From: an uncultured Maricaulis sp.
GTDB lineage: Bacteria > Pseudomonadota > Alphaproteobacteria > Caulobacterales > Maricaulaceae
Direction: 5' to 3'
Length of the DNA: 62,981 bases
Assembly (NCBI RefSeq): GCF_905480005.1
Contig: NZ_CAJQOO010000122.1
Location: 1 to 62,981, forward strand
In this document: positions 16,875 to 26,140 of the stretch, in pieces
How positions within the stretch are numbered: the first letter of the stretch is position 1
Layout: every line of letters begins with the position of its first letter
Notes under the pieces: model-generated
The model's database searches: none
Seen by the model: only the letters and a program-made list of their open reading frames with translations
What the model was told of the DNA's origin: nothing
Made by a program: the position numbers and the translations under genes

Positions 16875-19550
16875 ATGCCCTCTCTCGACAGCTTTTCCTG
16901 TAAACGCACCCTCACCGCTGCCGGTGAAACCTATGTCTATTATGATCTGAAGGTCGCTGAAGCGAATGGCCTGGCCGGGGTTTCCCGCCTCCCGGGTTCG
17001 CTGAAAGTGCTTCTGGAAAACCTGCTGCGTTTTGAAGACGGCAAGACCGTCACCAAGGCTGATATCGAGGCGATGGCCGAATGGCTGACGACCCGCAAGT
17101 CGACCCATGAAATCGCTTACCGCCCGGCCCGTGTGGTCATGCAGGACTTCACCGGTGTTCCGGCCGTGGTCGACCTCGCCGCCATGCGCGATGCCGCGAC
17201 CAAGCTCGGCGCCGACCCGGACCGCATCAACCCGCAAGTCCCGGTCGACCTCGTAATCGACCACTCGGTCATGGTCGACAATTTCGGCCAGGCCAACAGC
17301 TTCTCGAAGAATGTCGAGCGCGAATACGAGCGCAATGGCGAGCGCTACAAATTCCTCAAATGGGGCGCCAAGGCATTTGACAATTTCCGCGTCGTCCCGC
17401 CGGGCACGGGCATCATCCACCAGGTCAATCTGGAAAATCTCGCCCAGGCTGTCTGGACCAAGGAAGAAAACGGCGAAACCGTCGCCTATCCCGACACCTG
17501 CGTTGGCACTGACAGCCACACCACCATGATCAACGGCCTCGCCGTCCTGGGTTGGGGTGTCGGCGGTATCGAAGCCGAAGCCGCCATGCTCGGCCAGCCG
17601 GTGTCCATGCTGATTCCGGAAGTCATCGGCTTCGAGCTGACCGGCAAGCTGCCGGAAGGCGCGACCGCGACCGACCTGGTCCTCAAAGTCGTCGAAATGC
17701 TCCGCAAGAAGGGCGTGGTCGGCAAGTTTGTGGAGTTCTACGGCACCGGCCTCGACCATCTTTCGCTGGAAGACGAAGCCACCATCGCCAACATGGCGCC
17801 CGAATATGGTGCGACTTGCGGCTTCTTCCCGGTCGACAATGAAACCCTCGCCTATCTCAAGGCCACCGGCCGCGACGACAAGCGCGTCGCCCTCGTGGAA
17901 GCCTATTCCAAGGCACAAGGCATGTTCCGCCCGGAATATGACGCCGACCCGACCTTCACCGATACGCTGCACCTGGACATGTCGACCGTCGTGCCGGCCG
18001 TGTCCGGTCCCAAGCGTCCGCAGGACTGGATCGAGCTGTCCAATGCCGCTGCCGGCTTTGCCCGCATCATGGAAAGCGAGTACGGCAAGGGCGACGAGCT
18101 GGACAAGTCTGCGCCGGTCACCGGTGAGGATTTCCCGTTCACCAATGGCGATGTCGCGATCGCGGCCATCACCTCATGTACCAACACATCCAACCCGTCC
18201 GTCATGCTCGGCGCCGGCCTCCTGGCTCGCAATGCCGTGGCCAAGGGCCTCAAGACCAAGCCCTGGGTGAAGACCTCGCTGGCTCCGGGTTCCCAGGTTG
18301 TGACCGATTATCTGCTCCGCGCCGGCCTGAATGACGATCTCGACGCGCTTGGCTTCGATCTCGTTGGTTATGGCTGCACGACCTGTATCGGTAATTCTGG
18401 CCCGCTGCCGCCGGCCATTTCCAAGACCATCAACGAGAATGACCTCGTCGCGACCTCCGTGCTGTCGGGTAACCGCAATTTCGAAGGCCGGATCTCGCCG
18501 GATGTGCGCGCCAACTATCTGGCCTCGCCGCCACTGGTTGTCGCCTACGCCCTGGCTGGGTCGATGAAGGTCAATCTGGTCACCGATCCGCTGGGTCAGG
18601 ACCAGGACGGCAATGACGTCTATCTGAAGGACATCTGGCCGAGCTCGGCCGAGATCGCCGAAGTGGTGCGCACCTCGGTCACGCCGGACATGTTCGCCAC
18701 GCGCTATGCCGACGTGTTCAAGGGTGATGACGCCTGGGGCGGTATCGAAGTCTCCGGTGGCCTGACCTATGCCTGGGACCACACATCCACCTATGTTCAA
18801 AACCCGCCCTATTTCGAAGGCATGACGATGGATCCGGAAAGCCCGGGCGATGTCATCAATGCCAAGATCATGGGCCTGTTCGGCGACTCGATCACGACCG
18901 ACCACATCTCGCCGGCCGGTTCGATCAAGGCCGACAGCCCGGCTGGTCGCTACCTGCAGGAACGTCAGGTGCCAGTGCTGGAGTTCAACTCTTACGGCTC
19001 GCGTCGCGGCAATCACGAAGTCATGATGCGCGGCACGTTTGCCAATATCCGCATCAAGAACAAGATGCTGGACGGCGTCGAGGGCGGTTACACGCTCAAG
19101 GACGGCAAGCAGGTCGATATCTTTGACGCCTGCATGGAACACCAGGCCGCGGGTACCCCGCTGGTCGTGTTCGGTGGCAAGGAATACGGCACGGGCTCCT
19201 CGCGTGACTGGGCAGCCAAGGGCACGCGCCTGCTGGGCGTGAAGGCCGTCATCGCCGAGAGCTTCGAACGTATTCACCGCTCCAACCTGATCGGCATGGG
19301 CGTCCTGCCCCTGCAGTTCGAGGACGGCGGTAGCTGGGAATCGCTCGGCATGACCGGCGACGAGACGGTCACGATCAAGGGCATTGAAAGCCTCGAGCCT
19401 CGCGCCGTGATGACCGTCGAGATCACCCTCCCGGACGGCACGGTGAAAACCGCCCCGGCCCGCGCCCGGATCGATACCGAGAACGAGCTGGAATACTTCC
19501 GCCATGGCGGCATCCTGCACTACGTTCTGCGCAACCTCGCAGCGTCGTAA
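16875..19550 (+). CDS. acnA: Aconitate hydratase A
   Basis: An 891-residue aconitase that interconverts citrate and isocitrate in the TCA cycle. The 4Fe-4S ligands fall at Cys435 (in SCTNTSNP), Cys501 and Cys504 (GCTTC), the positions known in AcnA. The swivel-domain motif [10 protein letters not shown] is intact. The ATG at 16875 has GAGGACG upstream and gives the usual N-terminus; an in-frame ATG at 16860 is less likely. It is monocistronic, followed by a GC-rich hairpin at 19569-19610. Confidence 0.98.
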   Translation: MPSLDSFSCKRTLTAAGETYVYYDLKVAEANGLAGVSRLPGSLKVLLENLLRFEDGKTVTKADIEAMAEWLTTRKSTHEIAYRPARVVMQDFTGVPAVVDLAAMRDAATKLGADPDRINPQVPVDLVIDHSVMVDNFGQANSFSKNVEREYERNGERYKFLKWGAKAFDNFRVVPPGTGIIHQVNLENLAQAVWTKEENGETVAYPDTCVGTDSHTTMINGLAVLGWGVGGIEAEAAMLGQPVSMLIPEVIGFELTGKLPEGATATDLVLKVVEMLRKKGVVGKFVEFYGTGLDHLSLEDEATIANMAPEYGATCGFFPVDNETLAYLKATGRDDKRVALVEAYSKAQGMFRPEYDADPTFTDTLHLDMSTVVPAVSGPKRPQDWIELSNAAAGFARIMESEYGKGDELDKSAPVTGEDFPFTNGDVAIAAITSCTNTSNPSVMLGAGLLARNAVAKGLKTKPWVKTSLAPGSQVVTDYLLRAGLNDDLDALGFDLVGYGCTTCIGNSGPLPPAISKTINENDLVATSVLSGNRNFEGRISPDVRANYLASPPLVVAYALAGSMKVNLVTDPLGQDQDGNDVYLKDIWPSSAEIAEVVRTSVTPDMFATRYADVFKGDDAWGGIEVSGGLTYAWDHTSTYVQNPPYFEGMTMDPESPGDVINAKIMGLFGDSITTDHISPAGSIKADSPAGRYLQERQVPVLEFNSYGSRRGNHEVMMRGTFANIRIKNKMLDGVEGGYTLKDGKQVDIFDACMEHQAAGTPLVVFGGKEYGTGSSRDWAAKGTRLLGVKAVIAESFERIHRSNLIGMGVLPLQFEDGGSWESLGMTGDETVTIKGIESLEPRAVMTVEITLPDGTVKTAPARARIDTENELEYFRHGGILHYVLRNLAAS

Positions 19551-19568
19551 GTCGCCGGACAGCATTCT

Positions 19569-19610
19569 CCCGCCCGCGTCACGCCCAATTGATTGGATGA
19601 TGCGGGCGGG
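19569..19610 (+). terminator. Possible acnA transcription end (hairpin)
   Basis: A 9-bp perfect GC stem, CCCGCCCGC (19569-19577) with GCGGGCGGG (19602-19610), encloses a smaller CCAAT/ATTGG stem. No clear T-run follows, so it could be a weak or factor-assisted terminator or an RNA-stabilising structure. It lies 18 bp after the acnA stop and 18 bp before the DUF1223 start. Confidence 0.5.
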
Positions 19611-19628
19611 CATGCTTATCTAGATGCC

Positions 19629-20378
19629 ATGAAATGGCTCCTTCCCCTTTTGCTCGCAGCCATGAGCGGGCTGTCGCTGCCGGGTGCGGTCGCTCAGGAT
19701 GACGCGGAAACGCCCTGCGAGGAGCGCCCGGTCCTGGTCGAGCTCTTCACCAGTCAGGGCTGCGGGCTGTGCCCGGAAGCCAATCGCTATCTCGGCGAGC
19801 TGGACCAGCGCGAAAATGTCTTCGTGCTCGCCTATGCGGTGTCCTACTGGGACATGTATGGCTGGACCGACACCTATGCCCGGCCGGAATATGTCCAGCG
19901 CCAGCGGACCTATCTGCCGCGGCTCGACGTGCCCCGTCTCTACACTCCCCATTTCGTGGTTGATGGCGTGACCGATGCGCCCGGCTGGGAACGCGATGCC
20001 GTTGCCCTGGCCGTGGGCGAACGTCTGACCGCCATGCCGGACAGCCCGGTTATCACGATTGCCGACGGTCCCTTCGGCTCCTTTCAGGTCACGCTGGACG
20101 GCAATGCGCCGGAAGAGGAGCTGGATGTCTGGCTCGTCGCCTATTCTCCCGGATGGGCCACGGTGGAAGTCCGCGCGGGCGAGAATGACGGCCTCGACAT
20201 GCTTCACTACAACATGGTCAAGAGCATGACATATCTGGGAAACTGGGCGGGCGGGCCGGCCACTTTCACCGGTGAGAGCTTCCGCCGCTATGGCACGGTC
20301 GCCATCGTTCAGGGCGCCAATGGCGGCCCCGTCTATGGCTATGCCCGGGTCGCCCCCAGCGAAATGGCCACCCGCTAG
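19629..20378 (+). CDS. Secreted DUF1223 thioredoxin-fold protein
   Basis: A 249-residue protein with a signal peptide of about 23 residues (cleavage near AVAQ), then the DUF1223 signature VELFTSQGCGLCPEA. Cys45 and Cys48 form a CxxC redox motif in a thioredoxin-like fold. The biochemical role of the family is unknown. I chose the ATG at 19629 since it immediately precedes the signal sequence; the frame extends to 19593 without one. It converges on regA with a 4-bp overlap. Confidence 0.88.
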   Translation: MKWLLPLLLAAMSGLSLPGAVAQDDAETPCEERPVLVELFTSQGCGLCPEANRYLGELDQRENVFVLAYAVSYWDMYGWTDTYARPEYVQRQRTYLPRLDVPRLYTPHFVVDGVTDAPGWERDAVALAVGERLTAMPDSPVITIADGPFGSFQVTLDGNAPEEELDVWLVAYSPGWATVEVRAGENDGLDMLHYNMVKSMTYLGNWAGGPATFTGESFRRYGTVAIVQGANGGPVYGYARVAPSEMATR

Positions 20379-20926
20379 CGCGGTGCGCGTTTGGCCAGGA
20401 TGCGCTGCAGGGTGCGGCGGTGCATGTTCAACCGGCGGGCCGTTTCCGAGACATTGTGATCACACAGCTCGAAAACGCGCTGGATATGCTCCCAGCGCAC
20501 GCGATCGGCCGACATCGGGTTCTCCGGCGGCTCCGGCTTGTCTTCCGGGTGGGCCAGCAGCGCCTTGATGATGTCATCGGCATCGGCCGGCTTGGAGAGA
20601 TAGTCCACGGCGCCCGCTTTCACGGCAGCCACTGCGGTCGCGATATTGCCGTAACCGGTCAGCATCACCACACGGCAATCGGCGCGCGAGGCGTGCAGCG
20701 CCTTGACCACATCCAGTCCGTCCCCGTCCTGCAGGCGCAGGTCCAGCACCGCGAAGGCCGGTGGGTTGGAGCGGGCCACTTCCTTGGCCTCATCAACGCT
20801 GGCCACGGCCGAGACGATGAAACCGCGACCGGTCATGGCACGGCCAAGACGGGTCCTGAAGGGCGCGTCATCGTCCAGGATGAGAAGGGATTTGTCTTCG
20901 GGAAGCTCGTATTCGATCTCGCTCAC
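20375..20926 (-). CDS. regA: Redox response regulator of the ActR/PrrA/RegA family
   Basis: A 183-residue two-domain regulator. The receiver domain has the acidic pocket Asp18-20, phospho-acceptor Asp62 (in AVLDLRLQDGDG), Thr90 and Lys112. A proline-rich linker leads to the Fis-type helix-turn-helix (about 140-183) ending NVSETARRLNMHRRTLQRIL, almost invariant in this family. RegA proteins control respiration, carbon and nitrogen metabolism according to redox state. It follows its kinase regB by 37 bp on the same strand. Confidence 0.95.
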   Translation of the reverse strand: MSEIEYELPEDKSLLILDDDAPFRTRLGRAMTGRGFIVSAVASVDEAKEVARSNPPAFAVLDLRLQDGDGLDVVKALHASRADCRVVMLTGYGNIATAVAAVKAGAVDYLSKPADADDIIKALLAHPEDKPEPPENPMSADRVRWEHIQRVFELCDHNVSETARRLNMHRRTLQRILAKRAPR

Positions 20927-20963
20927 GCGTCGGTCCTCGTGAATTTTGGTCCTTGACCACTAT

Positions 20964-22286
20964 CTAGCCCAGTGCGGGCGGCACCTCTACCCGTTTGCGC
21001 GGCCAGCGGATTGCGACAATCGCGCCACCCGGCCCGGGCGCATTGTCAAAACGGACCACACCCCCGCTTTTCTCGATCATGGTCTTGGCGATGAAGACAC
21101 CCAGTCCGAGGCCGCCCTGGCCGGGAGTCCCCGACCGGGTCGTAACATAGGGCTCACCGATCTTGGAGAGAATGTCCGAGGTGAAACCGGGCCCGTCATC
21201 GACCACACGAACATAGATGTTGGACCGGTCCCATCGCCCTTCCACAACAACGCGGGAGGCCGCGAAATCTACTGAGTTTTCAATGAAGTTCCCGATGCCA
21301 TAGAGCAGCTCAGGAATGCGCCGCAAGACAGGCGCGTCGCCATCGCCGGTTTCCGACAACTCCACCGTCACGACCGGGCCAAGGCCGCGCAAGGGCACGC
21401 TCGCCTCCTCGAGTGCAGCGAGAAACTCGATACGGTCATGCCGCTCGTCGGAGGCTTCCTGCACCTCGCCCAACCGCTTCAGTATGTCGCGGCAACGGCG
21501 CGCCTGTGTGACCAGGAGATCGGCATCCTCGGCCAGCGGCGAGTCGGCCTCGATCTCGCGGAGCATTTCCTTGGCGGTCAGCTGGATGGTTGCCAGTGGC
21601 GTTCCCAGCTCATGCGCGGCAGCGGCCGAAAGGGCACCCAGTGCCGACAGGCGCTGCTCGCGGGAAAGAACGCTCTGGGTTGCCGCCAGCGCCGTGGCCA
21701 TGCGCTTGCCTTCCTGACTGACCCGCCAGGAATAGACGGCGGTAAAGGCGACGGCGATGAAGATGGCCGCCCACAGGCCAAAGACGTACATGCCCGGCAG
21801 GTCAAGCGTGTCACCGCCATACCAGGGCAGGGGCAGGCTCCACAGCCACATCGCGCCTGTCCCGCTGATCGCAACAGCTGCGACACCGCCGGACCAGTGC
21901 GCCGGGAGGGCAGCGACGGCAATGATGATGGGGGCTGCCAGCATCACGATGAAGGGATTTTGCAAGCCACCTGTCAGGGTCAACAGCGCGCACATCTGGA
22001 GGATGTCAAAACCCAGCTGGGCGAAGGCTTCCCAGTCCCGGGCGAATTTCTGCGGCGGCACAGCAAGGGTCAGCCAGGTATTGACCAGCGCGCTCATGGC
22101 AATCAGGCCGAGGCAGAATCCGATCGGCAGCTCGAACCCGACAACGAAATGCACGATCAGAATGGTCAGCGTCTGCCCGCCAACCGCGAGCCATCGCAGC
22201 ATGACCAGTGTACGCAGGCGCAGCCGCCCGAAGACCGGTGTCAGATGGGCGTCCCCGCCATAGGGGTCCCAATCGCTCTCACTCAT
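20964..22286 (-). CDS. regB: Redox sensor histidine kinase of the RegB/PrrB/ActS family
   Basis: A 440-residue kinase with six N-terminal helices (about 25-190), the quinone-sensing heptad GGLQNPF at 106-112, and an H-box HELGTPLATIQL with phospho-acceptor His225. Cys265, in the dimerisation domain (QARRCRD), sits at the same number as the redox-active cysteine described for Rhodobacter RegB. The ATPase domain has DDGPGF and the GQGGLGLGVFIAK G box. It is first in the regB-regA operon and divergent from senC. Confidence 0.96.
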   Translation of the reverse strand: MSESDWDPYGGDAHLTPVFGRLRLRTLVMLRWLAVGGQTLTILIVHFVVGFELPIGFCLGLIAMSALVNTWLTLAVPPQKFARDWEAFAQLGFDILQMCALLTLTGGLQNPFIVMLAAPIIIAVAALPAHWSGGVAAVAISGTGAMWLWSLPLPWYGGDTLDLPGMYVFGLWAAIFIAVAFTAVYSWRVSQEGKRMATALAATQSVLSREQRLSALGALSAAAAHELGTPLATIQLTAKEMLREIEADSPLAEDADLLVTQARRCRDILKRLGEVQEASDERHDRIEFLAALEEASVPLRGLGPVVTVELSETGDGDAPVLRRIPELLYGIGNFIENSVDFAASRVVVEGRWDRSNIYVRVVDDGPGFTSDILSKIGEPYVTTRSGTPGQGGLGLGVFIAKTMIEKSGGVVRFDNAPGPGGAIVAIRWPRKRVEVPPALG

Positions 22287-22437
22287 CGCGTGCTTGCCTC
22301 CTGAAAGCGTGACCGCGTCCGGTTATGGACAGGGCGCGGGCTTGGCCCTACCTTCGCATCCGCAGCAAAACCGGAGCATTCTGACTAGCATGCTTCGTTT
22401 GCGCCCGGATAGACCGGGCGCCGGCCAAGGAGTGACA

Positions 22438-23070
22438 ATGCCGCGTCCATTGCTCTGGCTGCTGATCGCAGCGCCCACAGTCTTGTTGATAGCGTTCTTC
22501 ACTCTCTACCTGACCCAGCCGGGCGAGGTCGTGGAGCGTCGCTCAGGCGTGCGCACAACCGGGGAAGCCCTGGTGGGCGGCCCGTTCGAACTGATCGACC
22601 AGACCGGAGCAAGCGTCACGCAGGAAGCCTATGCCGGCAAGGTCATGCTGATCTATTTCGGCTACACGTATTGCCCGGATGTCTGCCCCTTTTCCCTGCA
22701 GATCATGGCCGCCGCCATGGACCAGCTGGATGCCGGGCAACAGGCCCGAATTCAGCCCATCCTGATTACGGTCGATCCGGAGCGGGACACGCCGGAACAG
22801 ATGGCCCGCTATGTCAGCTCGCCGGCCTTTCCCGACGGCCTTGTCGGTCTGACGGGCAGCGAGGAGCAGATTGCCGCCGTCGCCCGGGCCTATCGCGTGG
22901 TCTACCAACGCGCCGAAGAAGACAGCAGCAGTGACTATCTGATGGATCATTCGTCGATCATCTATGTGATGGATGGCGACGGGCGTTTCGTTGATCTCTT
23001 TACCTCGGGCGTGGACCCGCGCGATGTCGCGCTCCGCCTGCAAGACTTCCTTGAGGAAAATCCCGGATAG
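22438..23070 (+). CDS. senC: SCO1/SenC/PrrC copper chaperone
   Basis: A 210-residue membrane-anchored protein with a helix at about 5-24 and a periplasmic thioredoxin-like domain. The copper site CPDVC (Cys79, Cys83) and the distal His in DHSSIIYV are present. SCO proteins help assemble the CuA centre of cytochrome oxidase. The ATG at 22438 is preceded by AAGGAG, which rules out the longer frame starting at 22294. Linkage to regB-regA is the arrangement known from Rhodobacter. Confidence 0.94.
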   Translation: MPRPLLWLLIAAPTVLLIAFFTLYLTQPGEVVERRSGVRTTGEALVGGPFELIDQTGASVTQEAYAGKVMLIYFGYTYCPDVCPFSLQIMAAAMDQLDAGQQARIQPILITVDPERDTPEQMARYVSSPAFPDGLVGLTGSEEQIAAVARAYRVVYQRAEEDSSSDYLMDHSSIIYVMDGDGRFVDLFTSGVDPRDVALRLQDFLEENPG

Positions 23071-23116
23071 TCATCCGGAACAGTGCCGGCGCACGGCGCC
23101 GACGCGAGGAGAGCGT

Positions 23117-24382
23117 ATGCTTTACAGCGTCTATGAATTCAATCGTCTCGCCATGACACCATGGCGCGCGGCGGCCAATGCCACCCGGCAGGCCCTCCGC
23201 TCGCCCATGAATCCGATGGCCGAGTCCATTGCCGGTCGTTCGATGGCCGCCGCCGCCGAACTCTTTGAATCCGTGACCCGGCGCTATGCCAAGCCGGAAT
23301 GGATGCTCGATCACACCACGGTCAACGGGCAGTGCGTTGGCGTCAGCGAGGAAGTCGTCTGGACCAAACCCTGGTGCTCACTGCTCCACTTCGAACGCGA
23401 TCATGACGCACTCATCGCGGCCCGGGGCAATGAGACGCCGGATCGAAAAGTCCTCTTCGTCGCACCGATGTCGGGCCATTATGCGACGCTGCTGCGCGGC
23501 ACCGTTGAAGCCTTCCTGCCGGATAGTGAGGTTTACATCACCGACTGGCAGGATGCGCGGATGGTCCCGGTCACTGACGGCCGTTTCGATCTCGATGAAT
23601 TCACCAGCTATATCCGTGAAATGGTCAGCCTTCTGGGACCGGACGTCCACGTCGTCGCTGTCTGCCAGCCAGGTCCGCCAACACTGGCCGCGATCGCGCT
23701 GATGGCCGAGGATGACGACCCGAACCGTCCGGCTTCGATGACCTATATGGGCTCGCCCATCGATACCCGCCTGTCGCCGACCGTGCCGAACAAGCTGGCA
23801 GAAGAGAAACCGTTCGACTGGTTCGCAGGAAATCTGATCCACACCGTTCCAGCGCCGAATCCCGGCGCCTTCCGGCGTGTCTATCCGGGCTTCCTGCAGC
23901 TGGCCGGCTTCATGAACATGAATCTGGAGCGCCATGTCGACGCTCACTGGGATTTCTTCACCCACCTGGTCGATGGCGATGGCGACAATGCCGACAAACA
24001 CCGCACCTTCTACGACGAGTATCTTGCCGTCATGGACCTGTCGGAAGAATTCTACCTGCAGACCATCACCGACGTCTTCCAGGAGCACAAACTGGCCAAG
24101 GGCGAGCAGATGCACGGCGAGCGCACGGTCAACCCGGCCGCCATTCGCGACATCGCCCTGTTGACGGTTGAAGGCGAGAATGACGACATTTCCGGCATTG
24201 GCCAGACCCAGGCCGCGCACACTTTGTGCTCAGGCCTTCCGGACACGCTGCAACAGGACTGGATCCAGCCCGATGTCGGCCATTACGGCGTTTTCAATGG
24301 GCGCCGTTTCCGCGAGCAGATTGCGCCGCGGATGAAGGCTTTCATGGACGAAACCGGCCAGGCCGCACTCGCCAGCCGCTAG
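23117..24382 (+). CDS. phaZ: Intracellular polyhydroxyalkanoate depolymerase (PhaZ, Cys type)
   Basis: A 421-residue cytoplasmic protein without a signal peptide. The lipase-like elbow has a nucleophilic cysteine, VAVCQPGPP (Cys183), as in intracellular PhaZ of PHB-storing bacteria, and the C-terminal DVGHYGVFNGRRF supplies the catalytic His. It should mobilise stored PHB. The ATG at 23117 follows GAGGAGAG; the longer frame from 22973 overlaps senC and was rejected. A strong terminator follows at 24412. No phaC synthase is in the window. Confidence 0.93.
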   Translation: MLYSVYEFNRLAMTPWRAAANATRQALRSPMNPMAESIAGRSMAAAAELFESVTRRYAKPEWMLDHTTVNGQCVGVSEEVVWTKPWCSLLHFERDHDALIAARGNETPDRKVLFVAPMSGHYATLLRGTVEAFLPDSEVYITDWQDARMVPVTDGRFDLDEFTSYIREMVSLLGPDVHVVAVCQPGPPTLAAIALMAEDDDPNRPASMTYMGSPIDTRLSPTVPNKLAEEKPFDWFAGNLIHTVPAPNPGAFRRVYPGFLQLAGFMNMNLERHVDAHWDFFTHLVDGDGDNADKHRTFYDEYLAVMDLSEEFYLQTITDVFQEHKLAKGEQMHGERTVNPAAIRDIALLTVEGENDDISGIGQTQAAHTLCSGLPDTLQQDWIQPDVGHYGVFNGRRFREQIAPRMKAFMDETGQAALASR

Positions 24383-24411
24383 GGCCTGCCCCTTTGGACG
24401 GCGAACAAGAA

Positions 24412-24442
24412 AAAGGCGCCAGTCGAACCGACTGGCGCCTTT
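24412..24442. terminator. Bidirectional intrinsic terminator
   Basis: A perfect 14-bp stem (24412-24425 with 24429-24442) and a 3-base AAC loop. A-rich sequence precedes it and T-rich sequence follows on both strands. It separates phaZ (plus) from the convergent secreted-protein gene (minus), and should end both transcripts. Confidence 0.9.
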
Positions 24443-24464
24443 CCTGTCTCTCGTCAGGACACGA

Positions 24465-26033
24465 TCAGGGCGCTTCGGACGTGAAGCTCAGCCCCAGCAC
24501 GTTGTAATCAAAGGTGCCGGCCTCGATATCCACCAACATCTCACCGATGCTGAGCGGCTCGGGCGGGGTCATATCGATCGTCAGGCTGCCACCCTGATTG
24601 ACGAACTTCGTCAGGGCCGACGACAGCTCGGCGAGTACCGTTCGCGGGATCTCCGGCGGTGCCGCCATCAGACCCATACCCATCATCGCACCAGCCTGGA
24701 CACGCAATTCGTCCTTGGTGATGCCCTGGGCCGCAGCGCCAGCATCAAGGGCGCGGTCAAGCAATGACAGGTCGACGAAGCGCATGGACATATTATTGAT
24801 GAGAAGCGGCCCCATCAGACTGACCATCGCATCCATCTGGGCGGCCTCATCGGACTCGTCCACGGTAGAGAGCGTTTCCATCGCCGACGGCATGTTGGCC
24901 AGATACTCGTTGAAGCCGGACATGTCCTGCGCCATCTCGATACGCAGACCATCCGTCAGCTCGAGATAGTTTTCGCCGGTTGTGTAGGAGCGGCCCGAGT
25001 CTTCGTCATAGACCGAGTTGGCCTGCATCCGCAGTTCGAGCTGGTCATAGCCGAGCATGCCCAGACCCATGGCGAGTTGTGCCCCGCCCGGCTTGGATGC
25101 GTCCGGGATCAGCATTGCGGAGCCGAGTTCAGCCGTGCTGAAGACCCGGGAGCCGCTGCGCTCCATTTCGGCCGTGAGGTGATCCATGGAGAAATGAACA
25201 CCCGACGCCTCGACGAGGATGTCGCGCACGGCGAAGCGGTCATAGATATCAACCGGAGAGAGGAAGGCGCTCTGGTAATAGGCCTGCATCACCGCGTCTT
25301 CATCAGCGCCCGCAGCCGCGGCATCCATCATGTCGGCATAGGCCGCCGTCTGGAAGCCGAGGATCGACATCTCGCCGAGATTGACGGTCACATTCTCACC
25401 GGTCTCGTCTGCACCCGAGAAGGCGAAGCCGAGCATGGCCAGGCGACCCAGTTCGACGCGTGAGTATTGCTCGACGACGAATTGGGCGAGGCTGAACTCG
25501 AACGGATTGCCGTCTTCTTCGCCTTGGCCCACGAGACCTTCAATCGCGAATCCCTCAAACTCGTAGAGATTCCAGTCCGGCTCGAAATCATCATCATTTT
25601 CGCCCGCGACGGCGCGACCGAAATCATGCGTCATGACCGAATTGGGGCCATCAAGGCTGACGCGGTCGAGCCGGACCACGGTGCCATCCATATCATCGGT
25701 GGCCGAGATGCCTTCCAGAGCGAGACCGTCAAACAGCACTTCACCGTCGGAATCGAGGCGAAGCGCGTCAAAGATCATGCGCTCGACCTGGACCACGTCC
25801 GGGCCGCCATCGCCTTCATCATTGATGTCGCTGAAAGTGACATCGTTGAGAATGTAGCGACCGCTGCGGAAGCTGACGCTGTCATAGCTGAAGCCGTCCT
25901 GTCCGCCATCCAGTCCCATCCGCTCCATGGCGGCTTCCGCCGCTGCACGGCTCTGGGCCTCGACGCTGCCGGCCGGCAGCATGTAAATGGCGACGCTCGC
26001 CGCGGCAGCGGCAGTAAGCAGGCTGTATCTCAT
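24465..26033 (-). CDS. Large exported protein of unknown function
   Basis: A 522-residue protein with a standard signal peptide (about 1-26, ending SVEAQ). The mature protein is acidic, lacks cysteine, and alternates short beta-like segments (for example FDALRLDSDGEVLFDGLALEGI) with Met- and Ala-rich helices. Repeated phrases about VxLxxxSxxG suggest a repetitive beta architecture. I do not recognise a family. It lies downstream of PBP1A on the same strand with a 107-bp gap, so co-transcription is possible. A periplasmic or outer-membrane-associated location is inferred. Confidence 0.8.
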   Translation of the reverse strand: MRYSLLTAAAAASVAIYMLPAGSVEAQSRAAAEAAMERMGLDGGQDGFSYDSVSFRSGRYILNDVTFSDINDEGDGGPDVVQVERMIFDALRLDSDGEVLFDGLALEGISATDDMDGTVVRLDRVSLDGPNSVMTHDFGRAVAGENDDDFEPDWNLYEFEGFAIEGLVGQGEEDGNPFEFSLAQFVVEQYSRVELGRLAMLGFAFSGADETGENVTVNLGEMSILGFQTAAYADMMDAAAAGADEDAVMQAYYQSAFLSPVDIYDRFAVRDILVEASGVHFSMDHLTAEMERSGSRVFSTAELGSAMLIPDASKPGGAQLAMGLGMLGYDQLELRMQANSVYDEDSGRSYTTGENYLELTDGLRIEMAQDMSGFNEYLANMPSAMETLSTVDESDEAAQMDAMVSLMGPLLINNMSMRFVDLSLLDRALDAGAAAQGITKDELRVQAGAMMGMGLMAAPPEIPRTVLAELSSALTKFVNQGGSLTIDMTPPEPLSIGEMLVDIEAGTFDYNVLGLSFTSEAP

Positions 26034-26140
26034 AATGACCCCCTTAATGGATCGGTGTTTCTAGGTCCCTCGAACGGGAGTTTAACACCACGGCAGCGAC
26101 ACGTCCTTGAAACAGTGTGGCTCTTTGGGGGGATTTTGGG

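Noticed and set aside
18174-19613. 479-codon open frame on the minus strand
   Set aside because: Antisense to acnA; no motif or ribosome site.
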